This document shows, piece after piece, positions 27,553-34,904 of a stretch of 51,694 bases of DNA; the first letter of the stretch is position 1, and each line of letters opens with the position of its first letter. Below the pieces are notes generated by a model, which saw only the letters and a list, made by a program, of their open reading frames with translations, was not told where the DNA came from and did no database searches. Position numbers and translations under genes: made by a program. Source of the stretch: Hydrogenophaga intermedia (GTDB taxonomy: Bacteria > Pseudomonadota > Gammaproteobacteria > Burkholderiales > Burkholderiaceae_C); NCBI RefSeq assembly GCF_000723405.1, contig NZ_CCAE010000036.1:1-51694 (forward strand), given 5' to 3'.

Positions 27553-29007
27553 ATGTCCGATTTGTCCATGCTCATCAACGGCCTCAAGGTCACCGCCGAA
27601 AAAGGCGCCACCTTCGAACGCCGCAACCCGCTTGACGGCAGCGTGGCCACCCGCGCCCCCGCCGCCAGCCCCGCCGACGCCGTGATGGCCGTGGAAGCCG
27701 CCGCCGAAGCCTTCAAGACCTGGAGCGAAACCGGCCCCGGCGAACGCCGCGCCCTGCTGCTCAAGGCCGCCGACGCGCTGGAAGCCAAAACGCCCAAGTT
27801 CATCGAAGCCGTGGCGGCCGAGACCGGTGGCACCGCCATGTGGGCCGGCTTCAACTGCTTCCTGGCCGCCGGCATGATCCGCGAGGCCGCCGCCCTCACC
27901 ACGCAGATCTCGGGTGAGTTGATCCCTTCTGACGTGCCCGGCAGCCTGGCCATGGGCGTACGCCAGCCGGCGGGCGTGGTGCTCGGCATCGCGCCCTGGA
28001 ACGCGCCCATCATCCTCGGCGTGCGCGCCATCTGCGTGCCCCTGGCCTGCGGCAACACCGTCATCTTCAAAGGCAGCGAGAACTGCCCCCGCACCCACCA
28101 GCTCATCGTCGAATCGTTTCAAGACGCCGGCTTCCCCGCCGGCGTGGTGAACTACATCACCAACGCCCCGGCCGACGCGGGCGCCGTCGTCGAAGCCATC
28201 GTGGCCCACCCCGCCGTGCGGCGCGTCAACTTCACCGGCAGCACCAAGGTCGGCAAGATCATCGCCATGACCTGCGCCAAGTACCTGAAGCCCGTGGTGC
28301 TGGAACTGGGCGGCAAGGCGCCCATGGTCATCCTTGACGATGCCGACATCGACGACGCCGTCAACGGCGCCGCCTTCGGCGCCTTCGCCAACAGCGGCCA
28401 GATCTGCATGAGCACCGAGCGAATCATCGTGGACGACAAGATCGCCGACGAATTCGTGAAGAAGTTCGGCGACAAGGCCCGCAACCTGCCCGTGGGCGAC
28501 CCGCGCAAGCCCGAGCCCGTGGTGCTCGGCTCCGTCATCGGCATGAACACGGTGAACTTCTGCAACGAACTCATCGACGACGCCCTGGCCAAGGGTGCCA
28601 AGCTCATCTGCGGCGGCAAAAGCACCGACACCCTGATGCCCGCCACCGTGCTCGACCACGTGACGCCCGACATGCGCATCTACCGCGAAGAAACCTTCGG
28701 CCCTGTGAAGTGCGTGGTGCGCGTGAAGAACACCGAAGAAGCCATCGCCTGCGCCAACGACAACGAATACGGCCTCAGCTCATCCGTCTTCGGCAAAGAC
28801 ATCGCGCGCGCCTACAACGTGGCCCGCAAGATCGACAGCGGCATCTGCCACGTGAACGGCCCCACCGTGCACGACGAAGCGCAAATGCCCTTCGGCGGGG
28901 TGAAGGGCTCGGGCATCGGCCGCTTCGGCGGCAAGGCCGGCATCGCGGAGTTCACCGAGCTGCGCTGGATCACGGTGCAGACCACGCCGCGGCATTACCC
29001 GTTCTGA
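27553..29007 (+). CDS. NAD(P)-dependent aldehyde dehydrogenase (salicylaldehyde/vanillin dehydrogenase-like)
   Basis: Oxidises an aldehyde to the acid. The ATG at 27553 follows RBS AAGGAG, giving 484 residues. Active-site residues are in place: Asn150 in APWNAP, Glu251 in ELGGK, and catalytic Cys285 in SGQICMS. The overall sequence, including VNGPTVHDEAQMPFGGVKGSG near the C-terminus, resembles the vanillin/salicylaldehyde dehydrogenase branch. It is the last gene of the ABC operon and probably acts on the imported compound or a derived aldehyde (inference). Confidence 0.88.
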   Translation: MSDLSMLINGLKVTAEKGATFERRNPLDGSVATRAPAASPADAVMAVEAAAEAFKTWSETGPGERRALLLKAADALEAKTPKFIEAVAAETGGTAMWAGFNCFLAAGMIREAAALTTQISGELIPSDVPGSLAMGVRQPAGVVLGIAPWNAPIILGVRAICVPLACGNTVIFKGSENCPRTHQLIVESFQDAGFPAGVVNYITNAPADAGAVVEAIVAHPAVRRVNFTGSTKVGKIIAMTCAKYLKPVVLELGGKAPMVILDDADIDDAVNGAAFGAFANSGQICMSTERIIVDDKIADEFVKKFGDKARNLPVGDPRKPEPVVLGSVIGMNTVNFCNELIDDALAKGAKLICGGKSTDTLMPATVLDHVTPDMRIYREETFGPVKCVVRVKNTEEAIACANDNEYGLSSSVFGKDIARAYNVARKIDSGICHVNGPTVHDEAQMPFGGVKGSGIGRFGGKAGIAEFTELRWITVQTTPRHYPF

Positions 29008-29028
29008 GGGGGAGAGGGAGGGGAGGCG

Positions 29029-29062
29029 AAGGCCCTGGGGCGGGAGCTCCAGGGCCTTTGGT
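29029..29062 (+). terminator. Likely intrinsic terminator of the ABC/ALDH operon
   Basis: AAGGCCCTGG (29029-29038) pairs perfectly with 29049-29058 across a 10-nt loop and is followed by TTGGTTT, a short imperfect T-tract. It lies 22 bp after the dehydrogenase stop. Confidence 0.7.
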
Positions 29063-29170
29063 TTGCCGTTGTGGATGACTCTCTGCAGTCGGCCTTCGTA
29101 ACGCTGGTGACAGTCCTTTGTTTCAAGCTGTTTCTAGAATTTCGAATCATCAATAGGGGAGGATGCTGTG

Positions 29171-29332
29171 ATGCTCGTGAGCCGTGTGATATCGGTGATG
29201 ACGTTGACCGTCGCCTTGGTGGGGTGTGGAAACCTGCAAGGCATGAAGTTGGCGTCGCCGCCATCGGGCGTGGCAGGGCGCACCGTGGCGCTCGCCGCTG
29301 AGCCGCCTGTGTTGTCTTCCACTGAAAACTGA
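29171..29332 (+). pseudogene. Small lipoprotein gene truncated by the IS21-family element
   Basis: Too short for most ORF callers: 53 codons from the ATG at 29171, with a good RBS (GGGGAGG at 29156-29162). The product starts MLVSRVISVMTLTVALVGCG, a lipoprotein signal with lipobox ALVGC, followed by GNLQGMKLASPPSGVAGRT. From codon 47 onward the reading frame is inside the IS terminal repeat, so the native C-terminus is lost and the stop at 29330 is supplied by the IS. Surrounding bases (29090-29170) are clearly AT-richer than the genome. Original function unknown. Confidence 0.6.
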
Positions 29333-29796
29333 CCCAGTTAGAGCATCAATTTCCATTGAAAGCTGACCCACGTAAGAACCCTATCCTGCTGCTTTTAGCA
29401 GCAGGAGATTTCAGGAGTGATAGACGTGGCGACACTGAGTGTCATAAGACGCTGGGCACTGCGCGAGCAGATGTCCATTCGCGAGATCTCCAGGCGTACA
29501 GGCCTGGCTCGCAACACCGTTAAGAAGTACCTGCGGGCGGGCGATGAAGAGCCCCGCTACGCCAGGCGTGCGAGCTCCAGCAAGCTCGATCCATACGCCG
29601 ACAAACTTTCAACCTGGCTATCGATCGAGGCAACAAAGTCGCGCAAACAGCGGCGCACTTTGCTGCAGCTCCACACACCAAGTCCGAAAAGGAGAAAACG
29701 AAGCACTTATCCACAACGTGAGCTGCTTTGCTCACACAAGCGGGTGGGTCAGCATTCGATGGAAATCTCGGGTCAGAGATCAGTGGAACTCAACAC
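29310..29796 (+). mobile_element. Internally deleted IS21-family insertion element
   Basis: Both ends are present. Outer: TGTTG then TTCCACTGA at 29310-29325, inverted at 29780-29795, with CTGACCC continuing each. Inner: the 22-bp sequence at 29349-29370 is matched in inverted orientation at 29745-29766 with about 3 mismatches. Multiple terminal repeats of this kind are typical of IS21. CCTG flanks both sides (29306-29309 and 29797-29800) and may be the target duplication. Only about 490 bp remain of the usual 2-2.5 kb; istA is cut early and istB is essentially gone, so the element cannot move by itself. Confidence 0.75.
29417..29670 (+). pseudogene. IstA transposase N-terminal remnant (IS21 family)
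   Basis: Starts at a GTG with an AGGAG upstream (29403-29407). The first ~83 residues match IstA: VATLSVIRRWALREQMSIRE, the HTH ISRRTGLARNTVKKYLRAG, then KLDPYADKLSTWLSIEATKS and RKQRRTLLQLH. After that the homology stops abruptly and the frame continues to 29848 in unrelated sequence. The DDE catalytic domain is missing. The segment up to the TGA at 29719-29721 may be the last codons of istB joined by an internal deletion (inference). Confidence 0.75.
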
Positions 29797-29856
29797 CCTG
29801 CCGACGGCTATCGCTGCAGAGCAGCCGTTGATCACCCTCAAGCCTTGATCCGAGCG

Positions 29857-30078
29857 TCACCCGCAGCTCGCCGGCTGACAAGCGCACCCACACCCCCGCG
29901 CCTGATGGCAATGGCACTCTCCGGTTTTCCGGTTGAAGTGGCAGCCACAAGCATTCAGCCCACCGCCGTGAGCGACGAGGGCGGGCGCCGCGCACGCGGA
30001 TGTGACCCAAGGCGTGGACGCCGAGGCGCCACCCAAGGCGACAAGGGCAAGCAGCGCAGCAAGGGCCAAACAACGCAT
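29857..30078 (-). CDS. Small secreted YHYH-motif protein
   Basis: 73 residues. A signal peptide (MRCLALAALLALVALGGASA) is followed by HGGGLNACGCHFNRKTGECH, a pattern I recognise from small exported YHYH-type proteins (HGGGLxxxGCHxxRKTGxYHCH). The usual Tyr is Cys here and the tail is Cys-rich (QARGCGCACQPASCG), eight Cys in the last 30 residues, which suggests metal binding or disulphides. AAGG lies at a fair distance before the ATG. It lies just beyond the IS remnant. Function of the family is not known to me. Confidence 0.6.
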   Translation of the reverse strand: MRCLALAALLALVALGGASASTPWVTSACAAPALVAHGGGLNACGCHFNRKTGECHCHQARGCGCACQPASCG

Positions 30079-30216
30079 GGCTCGAACCTTAGGCGGCCCG
30101 CCGCAATCCGCGTATCGGGGGAACCCGGGGCAGTGGCCTCTCAGACAGGGCGTAGTGCCATCGCCGCGCGACGTCGCCCCACGGGCTTGGCGTGGCGGCT
30201 TCTGGGGCGGCGGTCT

Positions 30217-30555
30217 TCAGCTTGCGGCTTGCGCGTGCAAGCGCACACCCAGTGCCTTCGCCACCTTGAGCACGGTCGCAAAGCTGGGATTGCCCTCAGG
30301 GCTCAGTGCGCGGTACAGACTTTCTCGGCTGAGCCCCGCGTCTTTGGCCACTTGCGTCATGCCCTTGGCGCGGGCAATGTCGCCCAGCGCGCGCGCAATG
30401 CCGGCCGCGTCGTCGGGGGCTTCGGTCAACCAAGCATCCAGGTAGGCCGCCATGTCTTCGGGGCTGCTCAGATAGGAGGCCACGTCGTATGGCGTGGTTT
30501 TGGTGGCGCGTTTGCTGGCGGGCTTCGTGCTGGTGCTCTTGCGCATGGCGTTCAC
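30217..30555 (-). CDS. Type II antitoxin, HigA/HI1420-like HTH protein
   Basis: 112 residues from the ATG at 30555; MRKST at 30546 is an alternative start. It overlaps the toxin gene by 4 bp (ATGA). The HTH is plain in ARAKGMTQVAKDAGLSRES and LYRALSPEGNPSFATVLKVA, matching the addiction-module antidote family in which the antitoxin lies downstream of the toxin. It should bind the toxin and repress the shared promoter, with the palindrome at 30852-30873 as the likely operator. Confidence 0.85.
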   Translation of the reverse strand: MNAMRKSTSTKPASKRATKTTPYDVASYLSSPEDMAAYLDAWLTEAPDDAAGIARALGDIARAKGMTQVAKDAGLSRESLYRALSPEGNPSFATVLKVAKALGVRLHAQAAS

Positions 30556-30863
30556 TCCTCGTATCCCCGGGCCAAGGCAATGGCCTTGGCGATGTCTTTG
30601 GTCTGGGTGGATTTGTCACCGCCCGCCAACAGCAGGAGCAGCACCTTGCCGCGCTGCGCGTAGTAGACCCGGTAGCCTGGACCGACGTCGATCTTGAGTT
30701 CGCTCACGCCGTCTGTGAGCTGACGGTGATCTCCGGGGTTGCCGTGGATCAGACGATCAACGCGGACCAGAATCCGGGCGCGCCCCGCGCGGTCGCGCAG
30801 GCCAAGAATCCACTGTCTGTATTCATGGGTCTCTACGATGCGCGGGAACGTAATGTAGCTCAT
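30552..30863 (-). CDS. Type II toxin, RelE/HigB-like (HI1419 family)
   Basis: 103 residues, probable ribosome-dependent mRNA interferase. The family core is present: ARILVRVDRLIHGNPGDHRQ, SELKIDVGPGYRVYYAQRGK and LLLAGGDKSTQTKDI. Toxin-first order with a 4-bp overlap into the HTH antitoxin is the HigBA/HI1419-HI1420 pattern. The start ATG lies in the middle of a perfect palindrome and has no Shine-Dalgarno within 10 bp (nearest AAGGA is about 18 bp upstream), implying weak or occluded translation. Confidence 0.87.
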   Translation of the reverse strand: MSYITFPRIVETHEYRQWILGLRDRAGRARILVRVDRLIHGNPGDHRQLTDGVSELKIDVGPGYRVYYAQRGKVLLLLLAGGDKSTQTKDIAKAIALARGYEE

Positions 30864-30873
30864 GAGCTACATT
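30852..30873. promoter_or_regulatory. 22-bp perfect palindrome over the toxin start codon
   Basis: Half-site AATGTAGCTCA is followed immediately by its exact inverse with no spacer. The toxin ATG (minus strand, 30863-30861) sits in the centre. It is in the right place for autorepression by the HTH antitoxin, and as RNA it could also fold and hide the start codon. Confidence 0.7.
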
Positions 30874-30957
30874 TGACGCGATCCTTTTCTTGCCTGAGGG
30901 AGGGGGTATCACAACAGGCGGCTTGCGGCGTCGGAACCGACCAAGCCAGTCTCGCCC

Positions 30958-31389
30958 TCAAACCTTCATCGCCCCCCAAGTCGTCGTCTTCGCGTGCACC
31001 GCAAACTCCCGCTTCGTTGCCCCCACCTTGCTCTTGCGGCTCCACGTCTCCCCCGTGGGCAACTGGTAGGTCACGCCGATCTCGGGTGGATTGCCCTCGC
31101 TGTCCAGGTCCCCGCGCTCCTTGGCCCGTCGGGGGCTGGTGAAGCCCGCGCCTTCCGCCAGCTCGGTCAGCGTCTCCTTCGCCTCGTGGCTCTTCATCAT
31201 CTTGATCAGGTGGATGACGGCGTCCTTCTTCGTCTTGCCCATGTGCGTGAGCTTGTCCGACAGGAAATTGAGGGTGGACTCGAATTCCTTCGTCGACTGC
31301 TCCTCGGCCTGTCTCATGAGCTGCTCCGCATATTCGCGCAGTTCGGTGGAGCTCATTTTGGTCGTGTCTTTGGCGGGGTTGATCACCAC
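30958..31389 (-). CDS. Small basic/helical protein with H-NS-like C-terminal motif
   Basis: The frame opens at 31491, but the best start is a GTG at 31389 (or 31386) preceded by GTAGGAGAACCC, giving about 143 residues; an ATG at 31356 has no RBS. The N-terminal ~75 residues look like an amphipathic oligomerisation helix (STELREYAEQLMRQAEEQ). The end, TYQLPTGETWSRKSKVG, resembles the DNA-binding core of H-NS proteins (YRxPxTGxTWxGRG), without the full motif. It lies beside a toxin-antitoxin pair and an IS remnant, where an H-NS-type silencer would make sense. The family assignment is tentative. Confidence 0.55.
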   Translation of the reverse strand: MVINPAKDTTKMSSTELREYAEQLMRQAEEQSTKEFESTLNFLSDKLTHMGKTKKDAVIHLIKMMKSHEAKETLTELAEGAGFTSPRRAKERGDLDSEGNPPEIGVTYQLPTGETWSRKSKVGATKREFAVHAKTTTWGAMKV

Positions 31390-31511
31390 GGGTTCTCCTA
31401 CGACGATGTGTGGGGTGAGTGCGGGAAAGCAGAATTCCGCAGAGTCTATTCGTTTGGGCATGCTGGCCCGGTTGCCGCCCACCCCCGCCATCCACCCGCT
31501 CAGGAGCCCCC

Positions 31512-32072
31512 ATGCGCCCCCTTCATTACTCCATCAACATCTCCCTGGACGGCTGTTACGACCACCAGGCCATGGGCCCCGATGAGGAGCTGCACCGCCA
31601 CGCCGCCGAGACGCTGGCGCGGGCCGACGCTCTGCTGTTCGGCCGGGTCATCTACGGCCTGATGGAGGACGCCTGGCGGCCCATGGCCGAGACGGGCGTG
31701 CGGCCCGACGGCATGCCCGAGTGGACGGTGCCCTTCGCGCAGACGATCCACGCGGCGAAGAAGTACGTCGTGTCCAGCACGCTTGAACGGGTCGACTGGA
31801 ACGCGGAGTTCTTGCGCGGCGACCTGGGGGCGGAAGTTCAGCGCCTCAAGCAGGAGCCGGGCAAGGGCCTGTACGTGGCGGGCGTGCAGTTGCCCATGGC
31901 CCTGGCGCAACTGGGCCTCATCGACGAATACGAGTTCATCGTGCACCCCCGCCTGGTGGGGCATGGGCCCACGCTGTTCGCCGGGCTGCCCAAGCACGTG
32001 GACCTGCGGCTGGTGGGGCAGAAGGCGTTTCGCTCGGGGGCGGTGGCGCTGCGGTATGAGCCGGTGCGGTAG
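31512..32072 (+). CDS. Dihydrofolate reductase family protein (RibD C-terminal-like)
   Basis: 186 residues from the ATG at 31512, after RBS AGGAG. MRPLHYSINISLDGCYDHQA and the AREDALLFGR-like segment RADALLFGRVIYGLME are typical of the stand-alone RibD-C/DHFR-like (YyaP-type) reductases, as is the C-terminal FAGLPKHVDLRLVGQKAF. Likely an NAD(P)H-dependent reductase with unknown substrate. No neighbours suggest riboflavin or folate synthesis. Confidence 0.8.
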   Translation: MRPLHYSINISLDGCYDHQAMGPDEELHRHAAETLARADALLFGRVIYGLMEDAWRPMAETGVRPDGMPEWTVPFAQTIHAAKKYVVSSTLERVDWNAEFLRGDLGAEVQRLKQEPGKGLYVAGVQLPMALAQLGLIDEYEFIVHPRLVGHGPTLFAGLPKHVDLRLVGQKAFRSGAVALRYEPVR

Positions 32073-32078
32073 ATGAAT

Positions 32079-32558
32079 TCAGGGTTTGCGCTCGATAGGC
32101 GCCGATGAACTCGGTGGCGTCGCGTCATCGTCCTCGTTCACGCCACCTTCGCCCTCATCCTCGTCCCCGGCCGGCGGATCCTGAGCTTTGACCTCGTCCG
32201 TGAACGCCAGGTCAGGGTCCTCGTCTTCGTCGGTGGCCTCTGTCCCTTCGGGCGAGATCACCCGGTCCGTGCCGATGTCCCAGCCATCGTCCTTGCCACC
32301 GTCGCCGCCCGCGCTGCGGCTCTCGCCGGTGCCGGTGGCGTCGGTGGACGAGTCCAGCGCGTCGGGCGGCAGCAGCGCGGGGCGCTGTTCGTCGGGAGAG
32401 AAATCGGCGGGCGCGCTGGGGTCGCCCCCCGCGCTGTCGGCAATGCCCATCATGTCGCTGCCGCTGTCGGATGAATCTCCCGGGCCCAGGGACGCGGTGT
32501 CCCGGCCGGCGGGTTGGGCGGGCGCGGGGCTGGCGCCTTGAATGCTGCTGCGTGCCAT
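32079..32558 (-). CDS. Hypothetical highly acidic, disordered protein
   Basis: I choose the ATG at 32558 with RBS AAAGGA, giving 159 residues. It is rich in Asp, Glu, Ser, Gly and Pro with no hydrophobic core; runs such as ATDEDEDPDLAF and GDEDEGEGGVNEDDD dominate the second half. No signal peptide or membrane segment is seen. I do not recognise a family. It is convergent with the DHFR-like gene and divergent from the halogenase-like gene with a 158-bp gap. The good RBS and the steep composition bias argue that it is real. Confidence 0.6.
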   Translation of the reverse strand: MARSSIQGASPAPAQPAGRDTASLGPGDSSDSGSDMMGIADSAGGDPSAPADFSPDEQRPALLPPDALDSSTDATGTGESRSAGGDGGKDDGWDIGTDRVISPEGTEATDEDEDPDLAFTDEVKAQDPPAGDEDEGEGGVNEDDDATPPSSSAPIERKP

Positions 32559-32716
32559 GGCGTGTCCTTTCTGCAGTGTGGGTCTTGCGTGGGGCACGCC
32601 GCGTGCCTGCCTGCCGCCGCCGCCGCTGGGCCGAAGCGTTTGGTCAAACAATCGGGCTTGCCGCCGTGGTATTTTTTCGCCCGGCCCACGTGGGCCACAA
32701 CCCGGGAGACGGCTCG

Positions 32717-34042
32717 ATGCAGCCTGAAGAAAATTGCGATGTCCTCGTCGTCGGCGGCGGCCCCGCCGGTTCCACCATCGCGGCCCTGCTGGCGCGCGAA
32801 GGCCGCCAGGTGGTGCTGCTGGAGAAAGAGCACCACCCGCGCTTTCACATCGGTGAGTCGCTGTTGCCCGGCAACGTGGCCCTGTTCGATCAGCTCGGCG
32901 TGCGCGACGAGGTCGAGAAGATCGGCATGCCCAAGTACGGCATCGAGTTCGTGCCGCCCGATCTGGACTATTGCAGCTACGTCGATTTCGCCGAGGGCTG
33001 GGACCCATCGAAGTCGTCGGCCTGGCAGGTGCGCCGCTCCGAACTGGACGAGCTGCTGTTTCGCCACGCCGCCCGTTCGGGCGCGCAGGCGCTGGAGGGC
33101 GCCAAGGTCACGCAGGTGGCGTTCGACAAGGAGGGCGCCAACGTGGAGGCCCGGCTGGACAGCGGGGAAGCCCGCCGCTGGCGCGCGCGTTTCGTGGTGG
33201 ACGCCACGGGCCGCGACACGCTGCTGGCGAACCAGTTCAAGTGCAAGCAGAAGAACAAGGCCCACAACAGCACGGCCTTGTTCGGCCACTTCCGCGGCGC
33301 CCGCCGGCTGCAAGGCAAGCGCGAGGGCAACATCAGCATCTGCTGGTTCGAGCACGGCTGGTTCTGGTTCATCCCCCTGGCCGACGGCACCACCAGCGTG
33401 GGCGCGGTGTGCTGGGCCTACTACCTGAAGGCGCGCGACAAACCGCTGAAGGACTACTTCTTCGACACCATCGCCCTGTGCCCCGAGCTGCACGACCGGC
33501 TCAAGCACGCCACGCTGGTGGACGACCAGGTGCACGCCACCGGCAACTTCTCGTACTCCAGCACGCACGCCACGGGCGAGCGTTACCTGATGGTGGGCGA
33601 CGCCTTCACCTTCATCGACCCGATGTTCTCTTCAGGGGTGTTTCTGGCGATGCAGAGCGCCTTCGACGGCGCGCAGTTGGTGGCCACCGCGCTGGACGAG
33701 CCGAAGCGCCTGCCCGCGGCCCGCGCCGCGTTCGAGAAGCGCGTGCGGGTGGGCCCGCGCGACTATTCCTGGTTCATCTACCGCGTCACCAACCCCACCA
33801 TCCGCGACATGTTCATGCACCCGCAGAACGTGTTCAAGGTGAAGCAGGGGCTGATGTCGCTGCTGGCGGCGGACATCCACCACGGGCCGGCGTACCGGGC
33901 CTCGCTGACGATGTTCAAGTTTCTGTACTACGTCGTCTCGGTGACGAACTGGCGGCGCACCTACGCGGGCTGGAAGCGCCACCGCTTCAACATCCGCGAC
34001 ATGGGACCCTTGAAGGGCGAGACGGTGATGAAGGCGGAGTAG
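32717..34042 (+). CDS. FAD-dependent oxidoreductase of the flavin-dependent halogenase family
   Basis: 441 residues from the ATG at 32717. FAD-binding GGGPAG is at 13-18, followed by EKEHHPRFHIGESLLPG. The halogenase marker WxWxIP is present as WFWFIP at 215-220, and FxxPxxSxG as FIDPMFSSG at 299-307. Lys73 in MPKYGIEF lines up by eye with the chloramine-forming lysine. These are the hallmarks of FADH2-dependent halogenases, but the family also has non-halogenating members. No flavin reductase or biosynthetic cluster is adjacent. An 18-bp palindrome includes its stop codon. Confidence 0.8.
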   Translation: MQPEENCDVLVVGGGPAGSTIAALLAREGRQVVLLEKEHHPRFHIGESLLPGNVALFDQLGVRDEVEKIGMPKYGIEFVPPDLDYCSYVDFAEGWDPSKSSAWQVRRSELDELLFRHAARSGAQALEGAKVTQVAFDKEGANVEARLDSGEARRWRARFVVDATGRDTLLANQFKCKQKNKAHNSTALFGHFRGARRLQGKREGNISICWFEHGWFWFIPLADGTTSVGAVCWAYYLKARDKPLKDYFFDTIALCPELHDRLKHATLVDDQVHATGNFSYSSTHATGERYLMVGDAFTFIDPMFSSGVFLAMQSAFDGAQLVATALDEPKRLPAARAAFEKRVRVGPRDYSWFIYRVTNPTIRDMFMHPQNVFKVKQGLMSLLAADIHHGPAYRASLTMFKFLYYVVSVTNWRRTYAGWKRHRFNIRDMGPLKGETVMKAE

Positions 34043-34057
34043 GGCCGGCCGGCCCTA
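34040..34057. other. Perfect 18-bp palindrome at the halogenase stop codon
   Basis: TAGGGCCGG plus its exact inverse spans 34040-34057 and includes the TAG stop. It lies in the 38-bp gap between two convergent genes and could act as a bidirectional GC hairpin, though no T-tract follows on either strand. Confidence 0.45.
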
Positions 34058-34080
34058 CCCCTGCGGCGGACCCGGCCTGT

Positions 34081-34824
34081 TCACGGCCGAACGGCCGTGT
34101 ACTCCGAGAAGACGCCCAGGTCGGTGTGGCGCTTCACCTGCTGGAAGCCCGCGCGCTCCATCGCCTGCATGATCTCCTCGGGCGGGATGCAGGCCTCGAT
34201 GGTGTCCCAGTAGTAGCGCCACAGCTCGGCGCTGCCGCGTTCGCGGGCGACGACGCGCGCCAGCGTGGGCACGACGCGGCGCATGTAGAACTTCATGAAG
34301 GCGCGCGACCACCGGCCCGCCGGCTGGCTGATCTCCAGGATCAGCAGCCGCCCGCCGGGCCGCAGCACACGCAGAAACTCGCCCAGCGCGGCGTCCACGT
34401 CCGACACGTGGCGGAACGCGTAACCAAAGCTCAGGAAGTCGGCCTCGCCCGTGGCGCAGGGCAGTTCTTCCGCCCGGCCGGCGCGCAGTTCAACGCCCGG
34501 CAGGTCCACCTGCGCCAGCATGCCGGGGCTGGGGTCCACGCCGATCAGGCGGCCTTGCTCGCCGATGAGTTCGCAGGCCTGGCGCGCCAGCAGGCCGGTG
34601 CCGATGCCCACGTCGACCACCGTGTCACCCGCCGCCAGACCGGCCCGGGCCAGCGCCTGCCGCCGGTACCAGCCGCCCGATCCGAACGCCATGGCGCGTT
34701 CGATGCGGTCGTAGTCGACGGCGGTCTCGTCGAAGATGCGGCGCACGTAGCGCGCATGGTCCGCCTCGTCGCGGTAGTAGGCGGGCAGGGGGGCGTGCGG
34801 CAGTTGGAGAGGCGGCTCGATCAA
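34081..34824 (-). CDS. Class I SAM-dependent methyltransferase (UbiE/COQ5-like)
   Basis: The best start is TTG at 34824, which has CAGGAG six bases upstream; no suitable ATG is present near the conserved N-terminus. This gives 247 residues. IFDETAVDYDRIERAMAFG at about 30-48 and motif I VVDVGIGTGLL at 69-79 match the UbiE type, as does RVLRPGGRLLILEISQP. It ends 38 bp from the convergent halogenase-like gene. Whether it acts in ubiquinone synthesis is doubtful given the isolated context; a small-molecule or lipid substrate is equally possible. Confidence 0.78.
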   Translation of the reverse strand: MIEPPLQLPHAPLPAYYRDEADHARYVRRIFDETAVDYDRIERAMAFGSGGWYRRQALARAGLAAGDTVVDVGIGTGLLARQACELIGEQGRLIGVDPSPGMLAQVDLPGVELRAGRAEELPCATGEADFLSFGYAFRHVSDVDAALGEFLRVLRPGGRLLILEISQPAGRWSRAFMKFYMRRVVPTLARVVARERGSAELWRYYWDTIEACIPPEEIMQAMERAGFQQVKRHTDLGVFSEYTAVRP

Positions 34825-34904
34825 GTACGGCTCCTGTGGCCATGGGCCAGACAAAGGTGGTCGGGGTTGTCGTTGCGGCCATGAGCATATCGGCACCCGC
34901 CGGC

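Noticed and set aside
29728..30663. 311-residue plus-strand frame across the island
   Set aside because: It runs antisense through the YHYH protein and the antitoxin and has no motif; treated as a shadow.
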